Assembly: GCA_963853835.1 (NCBI GenBank)
Contig: OY970834.1
Span: 26,356,365 to 26,420,364 of the forward strand
DNA from: Calendula officinalis
Lineage: Eukaryota > Streptophyta > Magnoliopsida > Asterales > Asteraceae
Reading direction: 5' to 3'
Length of the DNA stretch: 64,000 nucleotides
Shown: in pieces, positions 23,300 through 34,310 of the stretch
How positions within the stretch are numbered: position 1 is the first letter of the stretch
Layout of the letters: every line of letters begins with the position of its first letter
The notes under the pieces: model-generated
What the model was told of the DNA's origin: nothing
The model's input: the letters and a program-made list of their open reading frames with translations, nothing else
Databases searched by the model: none
Position numbers and translations under genes: made by a program

Positions 23300-25080
23300 T
23301 TAATCGCACCCACAAACATGTACAAATTCTGTTTGTTTTTTGAATTAAACACAACTGAAATTATTCAAATATAACGCGTACCCGTTGGAGAAAATTTGAA
23401 ACGCCTACAAACGTTAATTTCGCAAAGAATTTGATAGAAAATTAAAATTTACAAGAAATCTTTTTGTGGTTTAAAGGTAATTTGTAGAGAATTTATAGGT
23501 TAATTTTCTTCCTCATGGAAGCTGAGTTTCCTATTTTTGGTTTTGGTATTATGTTATTTCTTTTCGAGACAAAAGATTACATATTAAATATTATTATGTA
23601 TATTCCTTTTTATTGTTTTTTAATCATTTCCTAATAAATGCTAAAATTTATACAGTAATCAATGCCATAATTAAGAAGTAATATAGATACGAATCTGTGA
23701 CAAAATTTACAATTTGGTTTGGATTCTTTTTATCATGGTATATTTTCATTTTTTGTACATGTTTACTTGGAAGGAATTTGTTTACAAAATTTTCGTTTTA
23801 ATATAGATTTCACGTATATGTATCTAATCGTATTTAAATAATGTAATTTGTATTGGAAGTTAAATCCAAATTATACATGATTTTTCATGTATATAGAGTA
23901 AATAGGTAACGGAGAGTGATCTATGTTCAGACTACCAACTGAAAATCAACTCTTTCACTATGATATACGAGGCCTAACCGATATTATGTGACCGTTTCCA
24001 AGACTTTCCTCATATATAGATCTTGACAATTATTAAAAAAAAAAAAAAAAAACTTGTATAAATACAGATCTTACCATTCTTCATTACTGGTTGAGTTTTA
24101 AAATTTAGTTGTTGATAAATATACATTAAGTCCTTCCTAACTATTTCTAAGTCTTTCGTATCATAACTGTATTGATTATTGAATACTCTATGAAATTTTA
24201 GCATGGGAATTAAAACGAATGACCTATAAAATCTTTTCTATTAAAATAGTTTTAAAAATCATAAGCATGTTATTCTTCTTGTATGGAGTTAAACAAACTT
24301 CTCTGGTTGCTACCTTAAAAGAATTCTTCAAATGTAATTTAATAATATTATATTAATATTCTACAACTTCCAATAACTTTTTATAAAGTAAAAAGTGAAG
24401 TATTTGAAATAAATTAAAATAAAGAAAAGTAAAAAAGTAAGTCGTATAAATGGATATACGGGAATCTGTTTGAATATGATATGTCATATACTCCGTACTA
24501 GCTTCAAAGCGCGCCCGACTGGGTGGACATGATTCAAAAGATATGTAGAAAAAAATAAATATTGATACCGTTTAAATAACATAACAATCCATAATTATAA
24601 TGATAAGTTGATACAAATTTTGAAACATGAATTAATGTTATAGGAAATTTAGAGATAAAATAAGATTTTTTTTGTAAACGACATTTATTGTTGAATTTGT
24701 ATAATTGCCTCTCACCGCCACCAATGGCCCCATGTTCCACAAGGTGACAAAACGGGTAATACTGAGGTCCCTGGGTTATAACCCAAATTACTTCTTATAC
24801 ATAAATTATATAATTTCAATAGCAATCTAATTCTATAAAAAAATGAGTTGCTAGTATCCAATATCCATGTGTGAAATATACAATTTCGAGAAATTAGCCT
24901 CCATTTGACTTGTTTCCTTATTAGCTCTTATTGTTATTTTGCCCTTTTGACCCATTAGGTATAGAAAATAACCAAATCAACCCATCCATATGTAAATTTG
25001 TCAAACTTTTGACAACACCCATGCTTTATTATTTTGTTCTATTGCCAAATAAAACAAAAAATAAATAATTAATCTTAGCA
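23300..25080. other. Upstream region of the response regulator and intergenic DNA
   Basis: The first 300 bases probably include its 5-prime UTR and promoter. A poly-A tract lies at 24034-24051. No further gene is recognised. Confidence 0.35.
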
Positions 25081-25095
25081 ATAATTCACGGTAAA

Positions 25096-25289
25096 GATCC
25101 ATACATTGGAGGCTCAAATACATCTTTGTTACACTGAAATTGCATAAACTGGAAATAAAATATTAAGATAAGAAACACAAAGCTGGTATAACTAATAAAA
25201 TCTTTTAACTTAGTAAGTATATACACAAATACACATACCAAATTGTTGTTGCAATTGATGCATCTTCGATTAGGAGGGTGTTTCATTAA
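25096..25289 (-). pseudogene. ArfGAP (AGD14-like) gene fragment
   Basis: On the minus strand LMKHPPNRRCINCNNNL (25289-25239) closely matches the start of the ArfGAP zinc finger of AGD14-type proteins (LPPNRRCINCNS), and ends at a plausible donor (TTG/GTATGT). After an intron of about 90 bp with a TTTCCAG acceptor, FMQFQCNKDVFEPPMYGS follows; this only loosely fits the next conserved part (PQYVC). No upstream or later exon is visible, so this looks like a relic or a captured fragment. The short match limits confidence. Confidence 0.4.
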
Positions 25290-25299
25290 GTGGGTATTA

Positions 25300-26418
25300 T
25301 GCTATTAGCCCAATTGGTGTCATAACTTGCAAAACAAATGATATGGGTTATAACTAAAAAAGGTAGCCCTTTAATCATATTTAAACATAAAAAAGTTTTA
25401 GCCTGAATGCCAAAAAAGACTATCCATCTGTTTGAAGTCAAATGTTTGACTTTAGCACATTCAACCGAGGTTCTTGAGTCAGAGACATATGGTTTACTAT
25501 AATGACAATAATTTATTAACAATCATGGGTCACTCGTAACAAAAGGACACAAATAAAGGGTTATTAAACTTCAAGAACATGATAGACATGAATGATAAGA
25601 GTTCAATAGTTACAGACCAATTAGGGTTTATGAATTCTTCCAAAAATAGACTAGAAAACAGATGATGAAAGTTACAAAGGTCTTTCCTCGATTCCTGTAA
25701 TGTTAACCACATATGTTAGACTTTATTTCGGTACCCATAATTAATAAATGACCACATAATGTTCAATGCAGATCAAAAATTCGGTACCCATGTTATCAAT
25801 CTGCGAGAAATAAAGTCATGAAGACGAAAATTGTACCTGATGCTGCAGCTTTGATGCAGAGAATTGAGCGTGTTGATTGGCTTTTGGTTTGTAAGTTTTA
25901 TGTTCGGCTATTGGAAGGTATTATATAAGATGGTTAACAAAAATTCAAATTTTGTCAAGATAATCTCAAAATCCCGTGATTTAAGGAACTCCTTAAGACT
26001 TCCATTATATGGTGTTGAATGGAATCTTTTTAAAAAACAGAAAATTCGAGTATCTTCATATTGGTTAGTCAGCGAATTTAATTTAATTTAAATGAAAAGG
26101 ATCAAATCTTCTCCTTAATATTGGCCTATTTTATAGTGTGTTTCCATATTTGCAGGAGTAGGAAAATGGCATGTATCGAATTTGGTGGTGAATCACGTGG
26201 ACCAATAGCAGAATTACATGTGGCATTTCGGACGAATCATAGAGCTTGGAACTGCCATGTTGTCAAACCCATGTCAAATTAGGGGCCATATATAGGGGAA
26301 GATTAGTCAATATGTAATATGACCATGTTTATGTGGATGGTGATATGGAGAAAAACAGATAGTACTTTTCATTATCTTGCCAATTTTATTGATGAAGTTT
26401 ATAAAAGTTAATTACAAG
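25300..26418. other. Intergenic DNA
   Basis: Several short frames exist, none of which I recognise. Near 25840-25900 a codon-like stretch (plus-strand PDAAALMQRIERVDWLL) may be chance. No repeat boundaries found. Confidence 0.3.
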
Positions 26419-26944
26419 TCTAATAAGTGTGTTTTATAAACTCGATTGAACTCATTGGTTGGACTGGTTGAACTGAGAAATTGGAAGATAGTCGGTACGA
26501 TTGAGCTGGCTAGATCGTTTGTTATAACTCGGATGAAACCGGACGATTGGACATAAAAATCTCGTTGAATTGGGCGGGCGAACCGGAAAAACTGGCTTTT
26601 AAAAAAATTTAAATATTCAAATAGAAATATGAATTTTTTATACTTCCTCCGTTTAAAAATAAGTGATACACTTTCCATTTTTGGGTGTTTTAAAATAAGT
26701 GATACACTTTAAAACTTATCATATTTGGTAAAAAGTAATGTGCCCCACACCCACTAAGGTGCTGTTTGTTTTTTTGACAAAAGGTCTTCCTGGGGTCTTT
26801 TGTCTTCGTGGCGCAGACCACGCGCAGAAAAAGGCTTGCGCAAATGTTTGTTTTTCGGAAGACCGCAGACCTTATTTTGTCTGCCTAAGGTCTTCCCCAG
26901 GAAGATTGGGCATTAGCTTCTTGGGTCTTCCAAACTTAAAAAAA

Positions 26945-27500
26945 ACATCTTCAAACTTAATAATATTATTATTATATAAATATATATTATTATAATGTTA
27001 ATATATAATATTATTATATTAATTAATATTATTATTATTATATTAATTAACACTATTATTATATATTAATAAATTTTATTATTATATAAATATATTTTAT
27101 TATTATGTTAATATATAATATTATTATATTAGTTAATATTACTCCCGCCGTCCCACAAAAAACTTCCCATTTCACTCTAAACTTTTGTCCCACAAAAAAC
27201 TTCCCATTTCCCATATTTGGTGGGCTCCACCCAATAAAAAACTATTATTATTAAAAACCGCACCACTAATATCCACTAACTATCTTTCTCTCTCCAATCT
27301 AACCTTATATTTTAATCAAAAGTATTATCAATTACCCCACCACTAACTATTACTTAAAAACATGTGCAAAAGCCAAATGGGAAGTTTTTTGTGGGACGGA
27401 GGGAGTATTATCTTATTATTTAATATTATTATTATATATTAATTAATATTAATATTATTATTATATTAATATATAATATTATTATATTATTAGATAATAA
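26945..27500. repeat. ATT/TAATAT microsatellite-like DNA
   Basis: Long runs of ATT, TAATAT and TTAATTAA units fill the centre of the Harbinger element on both sides of the inner MITE (26945-27140 and 27406-27510). Confidence 0.75.
27142..27405. mobile_element. Innermost Stowaway MITE
   Basis: Ends CTCCCGCCGTCCCACAAAAA / CTCCCTCCGTCCCACAAAAA are flanked by TA. It lies within the Harbinger element and is therefore the latest of its column in the nest. It is close in sequence to 2193-2455. Confidence 0.88.
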
Positions 27501-28237
27501 GATATATTATTAAATTTAATAAATGTCTATTATATTCCTTAGTATTCCTATTAGATTTTCCTTTCCAATTACCTACTTTTAGGGGTGTCAAAAGGGTCAA
27601 CCCGACCCGACCTTAACCTGAATGGTAATGTATGGATTCAAGATGGAGTATATTTTAAATATCATTATTTATTAAATTGAAAACTTCGCAAGGATTTGAC
27701 CAAAAAAGAAAAAAAATTGTAAACAAATTGCAAGATAGAAGTAAACAATATGTTATTGCAATGTATGGATTATTTCAATGTTGCAAGATGACGTATATTT
27801 TAAATTTCAGTTTATTTAATCAGTCTGCAGATGTTAAAAAACAAACAACAGTTTTCTTGCAGACTGCAGACCTTTGGTCCATCTCAGAAGCTGCAGCAGC
27901 TGGCAAATGTGGTCCGCAGACAGCAGATCTTTTTGCTCTGAAAAAACAAACAACACCTAACTATCTCATTAATATAATGAAATGACACATATACCTTTAC
28001 TTTTTACTTTTAAACATCATTAACTTCACTTCAATCAAAATATGTGGGACTCATCCCCCACTAATATTCACTTTAATCTAAATAACCTTCATTATCATAT
28101 TTTACCTCAAAAAACGTGAAACCTAAAGTATATCACTTATTTTGAAACGGAGGAAGTATAGATTTTGGAACCTAAAAATATTAAATATAGTTGAAAATTA
28201 AGTTTTGGATTTTTTTTTTTGAATTCTTTATGATATA

Positions 28238-28501
28238 CTCCCTCCGTCCCTAAATAAAGTTCACATTTGTGTTGGGCACAACATTTTAGGAGATAGTTAG
28301 TGGTGGGGTATTTGGTATTACTTTTGATTAAAATATAAGGTTTGATTGGAGAGAGAAAGTGTTTTAAGAGATAGTTAGTGGTGAAAGTATTGGTGATAAT
28401 ATTATTATATTAAGTGAGCTCCTTATGTTTGAAAAATGAGAACTTTATTTAGGGACAAAACTTGAAGGAGAAATGAGAACTTTATTTAGGGACGGAGGGA
28501 G
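28238..28501. mobile_element. Stowaway MITE
   Basis: Ends CTCCCTCCGTCCCTAAATAA are perfectly inverted and flanked by TA. It is inserted in the right part of the hAT-like base element and is of the same subfamily as 4304-4566. Confidence 0.87.
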
Positions 28502-28669
28502 TATATGTTTCTAATTTTATATTTTATATAATTTATATAATCATTACATTATAAATATTCAACAATATTATCATCCGATTCAACTCTGATGGTTCAACCA
28601 ATTCGACCGTATTTAAGTCATCATCATGTTTAATGAAAAAACTAGTTTTTAAAACATTGTTAATAAGCC

Positions 28670-29885
28670 AACAAAGAGAAAGTAAGCTAGTTATATATGA
28701 GTAGTATTCAAGACTTGTTGCCTAATAATATTGATGTTTGGTGTATCTAGGACCTTTAGTCATGGAATCCTACTATAGACAAAATTGAGGTAGATTTTAG
28801 GAGTTGTTAAAAAAAGTTAGACGAATAGTAATGGTGACTTTTGGCTCCAGTCGCCTCCCAACCGGATTTAGTTTCCATTACGAGCATTTCGTCAATGAAA
28901 CGTTAAGCTAGCGCTGATGTGACATACGTGACTAAACTATTAGTCTGAGACTAATGCCAACGGTAGGCATCGTTTGCCTACTGACGGCGTCTCATTCCTC
29001 CCTAGCGGTTTAAGGAAGAGTTAGGAGGCTGAAAGACCGGGGGGGGGGGGGGGGCAGATATTTTAATAGGGTATTTGGTATATGTATGTTTTAGGGTCCT
29101 ACTAAAAACACTCCTAAATCTGAAAGTTAATATCTCGAAAACTGTATTTTTATTAGGATAAATATCTGATAATGTCAGGCTTTATATGGTTTTATGATTT
29201 TTTTTACTAAGGAGTAAATTTAGAGGGACCCATATTTTATAATGATGGAGTCTGAAAATTGAAAAAAAGGGTATTGATGACATTAGTATGTCAGTTGTAT
29301 GTCAGTCGAAGTATGAGATAACGTGACGCTGATTTGATGCAACTAACTTTGTAAGTGCATCACGGTTGACGTGGTCTTATTATACACTTATACCACTCAC
29401 ATTTAATCTATTTAAAATATTATACTCATAAAAAAATGTTTGTGAGCCTGCTTATGGACTTTCTCAAGTTTATAGGAGTAAAGTTGAGCTTATAGAAATT
29501 GATAGTTTATATAAAAACCGATGGGGCAATGCTATGGACTTTTAAAGTCTATATAGACCATAACATACGGATGATCTAAATTTAGTAGCTTTTATGTAAG
29601 GGAGATGATTTTGGGATCACATAAAGTACTCTATACATCATAATCAGTGCTTTATAGTACTTCTATAATATGCTTTAAAGGTTGTATAGTGTGGTAGATG
29701 AAGTAATTTGTGTGGTGTCAAATTCATTTCCCTTTATGTAATGTGCTAGTATTAATAATATATTTTAATTGAATATTAAGTGATTAGGAAAAGAAAAAAT
29801 GCACTCAACCATTTACTGAATTCACATAAATAATTTTTAGCTTTAATTGAATATGAACAGTTCAAGTAATATCAAAATGTCACTT
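28670..29885. other. Intergenic DNA with a poly-G tract
   Basis: No gene found. A run of about 15 G lies at 29040-29055. The rest is A+T-rich without recognisable repeat ends. Confidence 0.4.
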
Positions 29886-29890
29886 AAATC

Positions 29891-30222
29891 TGTAACACCC
29901 CGAGACCCGGCCTAGCATTTTTAAAGTTGTCGGTAAGTTTATTTTATTATTTATAATTTTATAGAATTTTATTTGATTTATTAGAATTTTTAACCACGGG
30001 GTTAAAAATTAGCAAAACTGAGATAGATATATATTAGTATGATTTTTATATATCTGGGTCCACTTTTGAACCGGGTTTCTAGTGATATTTTTAGTTTTAT
30101 TATCAGAGTTCATTTAGGGTTCCAAATTAAACATCGTATTTTAGAATAATACTGATTTATTAAAAAGATATGACCATTTTTTGTTGGGCACGTGTTATGT
30201 GATGTGGGTTTTGGAAAGTATT
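29891..30222 (+). repeat. LTR 5-prime end, tandem copy A
   Basis: The first 332 bp of the gypsy LTR. It is repeated directly by copy B starting at 30223; I see only about one substitution between them over this length. Confidence 0.85.
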
Positions 30223-30675
30223 TGTAACACCCCGAGACCCGGCCTAGCATTTTTAAAGTTGTCGGTAAGTTTATTTTATTATTTATAATTTTATAGAATT
30301 TTATTTGATTTATTAGAATTTTTAACCACGGGGTTAAAAATTAGCAAAACTGAGATAGATATATATTAGTATGATTTTTATATATCTGGGTCCACTTTTG
30401 AACCGGGTTTCTAGTGATATTTTTATTTTTATTATCAGAGTTCATTTAGGGTTCCAAATTAAACATCGTATTTTAGAATAATACTGATTTATTAAAAAGA
30501 TATGACCATTTTTTGTTGGGCACGTGTTATGTGATGTGGGTTTTGGAAAGTTTGTCTCAATCTCAATCTCATAATCTCTCTCTCGTCTCTGCTCTCGTTT
30601 AACACACACAAAACACACACAAATATAAGAAACTTTGATTTGAGCTTGAATCTTTGAAGTTGTTTGACCAAATTT
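30223..30675 (+). repeat. LTR 5-prime end, copy B; left arm of inverted repeat
   Basis: 453 bp nearly identical to the reverse complement of 33524-33976, with only a handful of substitutions. It contains the CTCTCGTCTCTGCTCTCG and ACACACACAAA tracts shared by both arms. Confidence 0.85.
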
Positions 30676-30727
30676 GAGCCAAGATTTGGGAATGCTACAC
30701 CTAACTGTGTACACACCGCCAAATCAA

Positions 30728-30740
30728 GGCTCTGATACCA
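30728..30740 (-). other. Primer-binding site (initiator tRNA-Met type)
   Basis: On the minus strand TGGTATCAGAGCC stands 3 nt after the LTR end GGTGTTACA. It is complementary to the 3-prime end of initiator tRNA-Met, the usual primer of plant Ty3/gypsy elements. This fixes the LTR orientation as minus. Confidence 0.85.
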
Positions 30741-31073
30741 AACTGTAACACCTCAAAATCTGAACCATTTTTTTTTTTTCACAACAAATGCGGAAGCGTT
30801 TCAAAATTACATATATATAACTTGTTATTCACAAGTTATAAAAAAAACATAAGATATATAATTTTGCAAAAGTTAACTTTCCGAAATAGTGTTACTTAAC
30901 ATTACGGCTCAACATCAAAATCATTTCTTTAAGTCCTGGTCAATCATTCCTAATCTTAATCTCCGAAAGACTCATCCATCTACAACCTGTAAAAGATTCA
31001 ACATAGTGGGGGATTAGCACAAAGCTAAGTGAATGAAAATATAACCAAAGATATTGTATAAATACAACAATCT

Positions 31074-31157
31074 CGATTCACAATCTTCGCAGATTCACAA
31101 TCTTCACAGATTCACAATCTTCACAGATTCACAATCTTTACAGATTCACAATCTCTA
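31074..31157. repeat. 17-bp minisatellite, AGATTCACAATCTTCAC
   Basis: About five near-perfect copies of AGATTCACAATCTTCAC in tandem within the gypsy LTR. The copies differ by single bases (CGC, CAC, TAC). Confidence 0.9.
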
Positions 31158-31470
31158 TCACTTAATCACATATAACGAGAGGTACGGCGGTTTTGCGGAA
31201 CCTTACAACTGTTGTGGGCCTAACAACAGCTTACCGATAGCCCTTTACTCATTAGCAATGGTAAAGCTTCCTTAAGACACAACGAATATGCCAAGGTACA
31301 ATTACCGTTATCTAACAGTAAACGAAAGCCCAGCCACCCAGTCAAGCTGCCTCTATACTTTTTCATGTGCACATATCAGATTCCATGTGCACATATCATT
31401 CAATTAACACATAGCCAGTTAATTATCATTATACTACTAATACTGGTCCAGAAATAAGGGAGCAGTACGA

Positions 31471-31640
31471 ACGGATCAACACTAACTAAATCAGCACTAA
31501 CTGATCAGCACTAACTGATCAACACTAACTCATCAACACTAACTGATCAACACTAACTGATCAGCACTAACGGGGTCAGCACTAACTGATCAGCACTAAC
31601 TGGGTCAGAACTAACTGATCAGCACTAACTGATCAACACT
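31471..31640. repeat. 13-bp minisatellite, ACTGATCAGCACTA type
   Basis: About a dozen copies of a 13- to 14-bp unit (ACTGATCAGCACTA, variants with CAACACTA and GGGTCAG) in tandem within the same LTR. Confidence 0.9.
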
Positions 31641-34310
31641 AAACACTTTCAATTGCAACCAAAACCATTGCAATTTAAACAATACAAAGGTTATAAATCC
31701 ACTCACCTTTGCCAAGTCTCTTTCCACTCAGTTGTCTAATATCACTGAGCCTCTTTTCCCTTTCCTGCAATCACAAGTAACACCCCAATTAGTAATCATT
31801 TGACCCAAATGTGTAAAACTGCACAATACACTATAAAGATATAACAACAAGTGTACTAACTCAAAATCTACACTACAATTCTGCACATTGACACTTTGAC
31901 TCAACAAAGTCAAGCCTGATCAAAACTTACACAGTTGGTCCATTTTAACCAAAAATACCCAAACGGGTCAAAAGGCCATTTTTATTACCTTACTATTACG
32001 ATTAATTCACAATACAAATACCAAATCATAATTATCATCCAATTAATAATAAAATCCCAGATTTGACCTAATACAAAGTCAACCATTTAAAGTATGACTA
32101 TAGAGGAAACCCAGAATCTGTCAAACCCGCGACAGCTCACCGTAACTGCCATAACTTTCAAACCGTTTATCTTTTTTTTACCAACTTTTCACAGCTTACT
32201 CTAGACTCATAATGCTACAACTCCTATTCAGAATGCTCGGCTCGAATCTGACCCTAAAGGCCTCGAAACTGCCTCACAACACTGCAGAAACACACAGTGT
32301 TTCAGCACTGCGACACTTCACGAAAATTGTCGTAACTCACAAACCGTAAGTCCTATTGACGAGCGGTCAGCGGCCATGGAAATCTAACTCATCAGGCTAC
32401 AACAGCCCAGAAGACCCGGAGCCCGGATTCTGTCCCGAACAAGGTCGAAAATGGACCTAAACATAAGGACAGCAAGCTGTCCTGAAATGCAACACTTTAT
32501 GCAATTTATAATCATTTTGGCCCAAACGAGTCAAAATACGATTTTTATCTACTAGAATCCTAAATACCGACCAATTACTTTAAAACCTTCCAATTACCAT
32601 ACAATTACCACTTTGACTTCATCAAAGTCAAAGTCTAACATCTTTAACAACATACTATTATTTTAGCCCAAACGGGTCGAAATCTCATCTTTTATCCACC
32701 ACCCTAAACAACCTTATATCATATCCTCATTTAATATCAAAATACTATTTTAAGATTAATTAACCAATCATAGACTAAGTCAATTTCCAGTTTTGACTTT
32801 GACAAGTCAATTTCGACCAATTTCTTACCCTTTCACAATTAAGGTACCATTTCAAGTCAAAATATACATAAACTTCAAACTCAATTCTATACCATTACAC
32901 ATACCCAAAATTCTGCACAAACAAGTATTTTGACTCCACAAAAGTCAAATTCAACATCTAACTTGTAATTGCACATCTAAGGTACTAATTTGGTCCAAAC
33001 GGGCCAAGACCCGATTCTTAACTATAACATATCAACATATGAATTCATACCATCATAACTTCATAACTAATTTAAGAAATGCATACAATCAAATCTCATC
33101 TTCATCAAATCCAGATTTGACTTTTCAAAAGTCAAACTACACAATTTTACAACTTACTAATTTTTGTCTAAACATTATCAAACAATTACTTTAATGTTAT
33201 AACTAGTTTCTAACACAATTATAACACTAATTACAATCTTAAACAATCACAAATTCACAGAAATCATCATCTCCAAAATTAGGGTTCTTGACCAATAATC
33301 ATAATTTATGAATTAGGTTTAATTTAGATGATTTAATCATTCATATAGCATCTATAACACTTCACTACTATAATCCATTCCATAGAAATCATCAATTTCG
33401 GATTTTTGATCAAAACCCACCAAGAACACTAAACCCTAATTCTTCAAATAAGCAAGACTACTCAAGAACTTCTAATCCTAATCAAAAGAGAAGATTACTT
33501 ACTAGTTGGAAGCTTCAATTTCGAAATTTGGTCAAACAACTTCAAAGATTCAAGCTCAAATCAAAGTTTCTTATATTTGTGTGTGTTTTGTGTGTGTTAA
33601 ACGAGAGCAGAGACGAGAGAGAGATTATGAGATTGAGATTGAGACAAACTTTCCAAAACCCACATCACATAACACGTGCCCAACAAAAAATGGTCATATC
33701 TTTTTAATAAATCAGTATTATTCTAAAATACGATGTTTAATTTGGAACCCTAAATGAACTCTGATAATAAAACTAAAAATATCACTAGAAACCCGGTTCA
33801 AAAGTGGACCCAGATATATAAAAATCATACTAATATATATCTATCTCAGTTTTGCTAATTTTTAACCCCGTGGTTAAAAATTCTAATAAATCAAATAAAA
33901 TTTTATAAAATAATAAATAATAAAATAAACTTACCGACAACTTTAAAAATGCTAGGCCGGGTCTCGGGGTGTTACAAAATCCCCGTAACAAACATAATAA
34001 ATTTATATTTGTAGGTTGACACGAGAATGACACTTTTAGAAAAATGTTAAAATGAATTTATAACATATCAATTGGAAATTATATGATGGAAATAACAATT
34101 AAATTATATTATTAGAGGTTTCAATTTTCACATCATTTAATTAGGAATGGGTCAATGTGTGTTATGATTATTTATAACAGGTGAAGCGAAATACCATATC
34201 CAAAACTCGTATTGGAAAGACAAAAGAGTAACAGCTATATGATCTTAACAATTCTAATTAAAATGGTTTCTCGTTATGATATCAGTTAAATGTATGTATA
34301 CATCTAAAAA

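Larger units (their letters stand above)
26758..27957. mobile_element. Tourist-like PIF/Harbinger element
   Basis: Terminal repeats GGTGCTGTTTGTTTTTT and (inverted) GGTGTTGTTTGTTTTTT are flanked by TAA on both sides (26755-26757, 27958-27960), as expected for PIF/Harbinger. Near each end are short GGTCTTCC / GCAGACC / TCTGCAG motifs that repeat in both orientations. The centre is (ATT)n-rich and holds a further Stowaway MITE. No transposase frame is present. Confidence 0.85.
26643..28157. mobile_element. Stowaway-like MITE interrupted by a Harbinger element
   Basis: Left end CTTCCTCCGTTTAAAAATAA and right end (inverted) CTTCCTCCGTTTCAAAATAA are flanked by TA. Left and right halves together match the subfamily at 4578-4887. 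The MITE is split at 26755-26757 by the 1200-bp element that follows. Confidence 0.8.
26428..28659. mobile_element. Base hAT-like element of a four-level nest
   Basis: Left end TGTGTTTTATAAACTCG and right end (inverted) CAATGTTTTAAAAACTAG are roughly inverted, flanked by CTAATAAG and TTAATAAG (26420-26427, 28660-28667), an 8-bp duplication with one mismatch. Its own sequence (about 450 bp) is split by two Stowaway insertions (26643-28157 and 28238-28501). The internal motif order matches the repeat at 9056-9403. No coding capacity. Confidence 0.6.
29891..33976. mobile_element. Gypsy-type integrant with two inverted LTR 5-prime ends
   Basis: The whole block is flanked by AAATC (29886-29890, 33977-33981), a 5-bp LTR-element target duplication. 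Both outer ends are the same sequence in opposite orientation: TGTAACACCCCGAGACCCGG at 29891 (+) and at 33976 (-). From left to right: a 332-bp LTR 5-prime piece, a 453-bp 5-prime piece, about 50 bp of junction, a primer-binding site facing left, and one full LTR of 3233 bp on the minus strand. There is no gag or pol. It is therefore neither a solo LTR nor a normal element. Confidence 0.75.
30744..33976 (-). mobile_element. Complete gypsy LTR, 3233 bp
   Basis: Read on the minus strand the LTR starts TGTAACACCCCGAG and ends GAGGTGTTACA, followed by the primer-binding site. The length fits long-LTR chromovirus-type gypsy lineages, but no internal protein domain is left to classify it. Two minisatellites lie within it. 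Confidence 0.75.

Noticed and set aside
24505..24530. Possible Helitron end near GTACTAGCTTCAAAGCGCGCCC
   Set aside because: The GC-rich part follows CTAG rather than preceding it as a hairpin, and no matching 5-prime end is seen on either strand.
25864..26091. 75-aa plus-strand frame as a small membrane protein
   Set aside because: Composition is that of A+T-rich intergenic DNA and no splice or promoter context supports it.
26738..26995. 85-aa frame at the left end of the Harbinger element
   Set aside because: It crosses the transposon border and consists of subterminal repeats; no transposase motif.
30442..30722. Frames of 76-90 aa in the LTR arm and their twin at 33506-33757
   Set aside because: They are the same LTR sequence in inverted copies; low complexity, no homology recognised.
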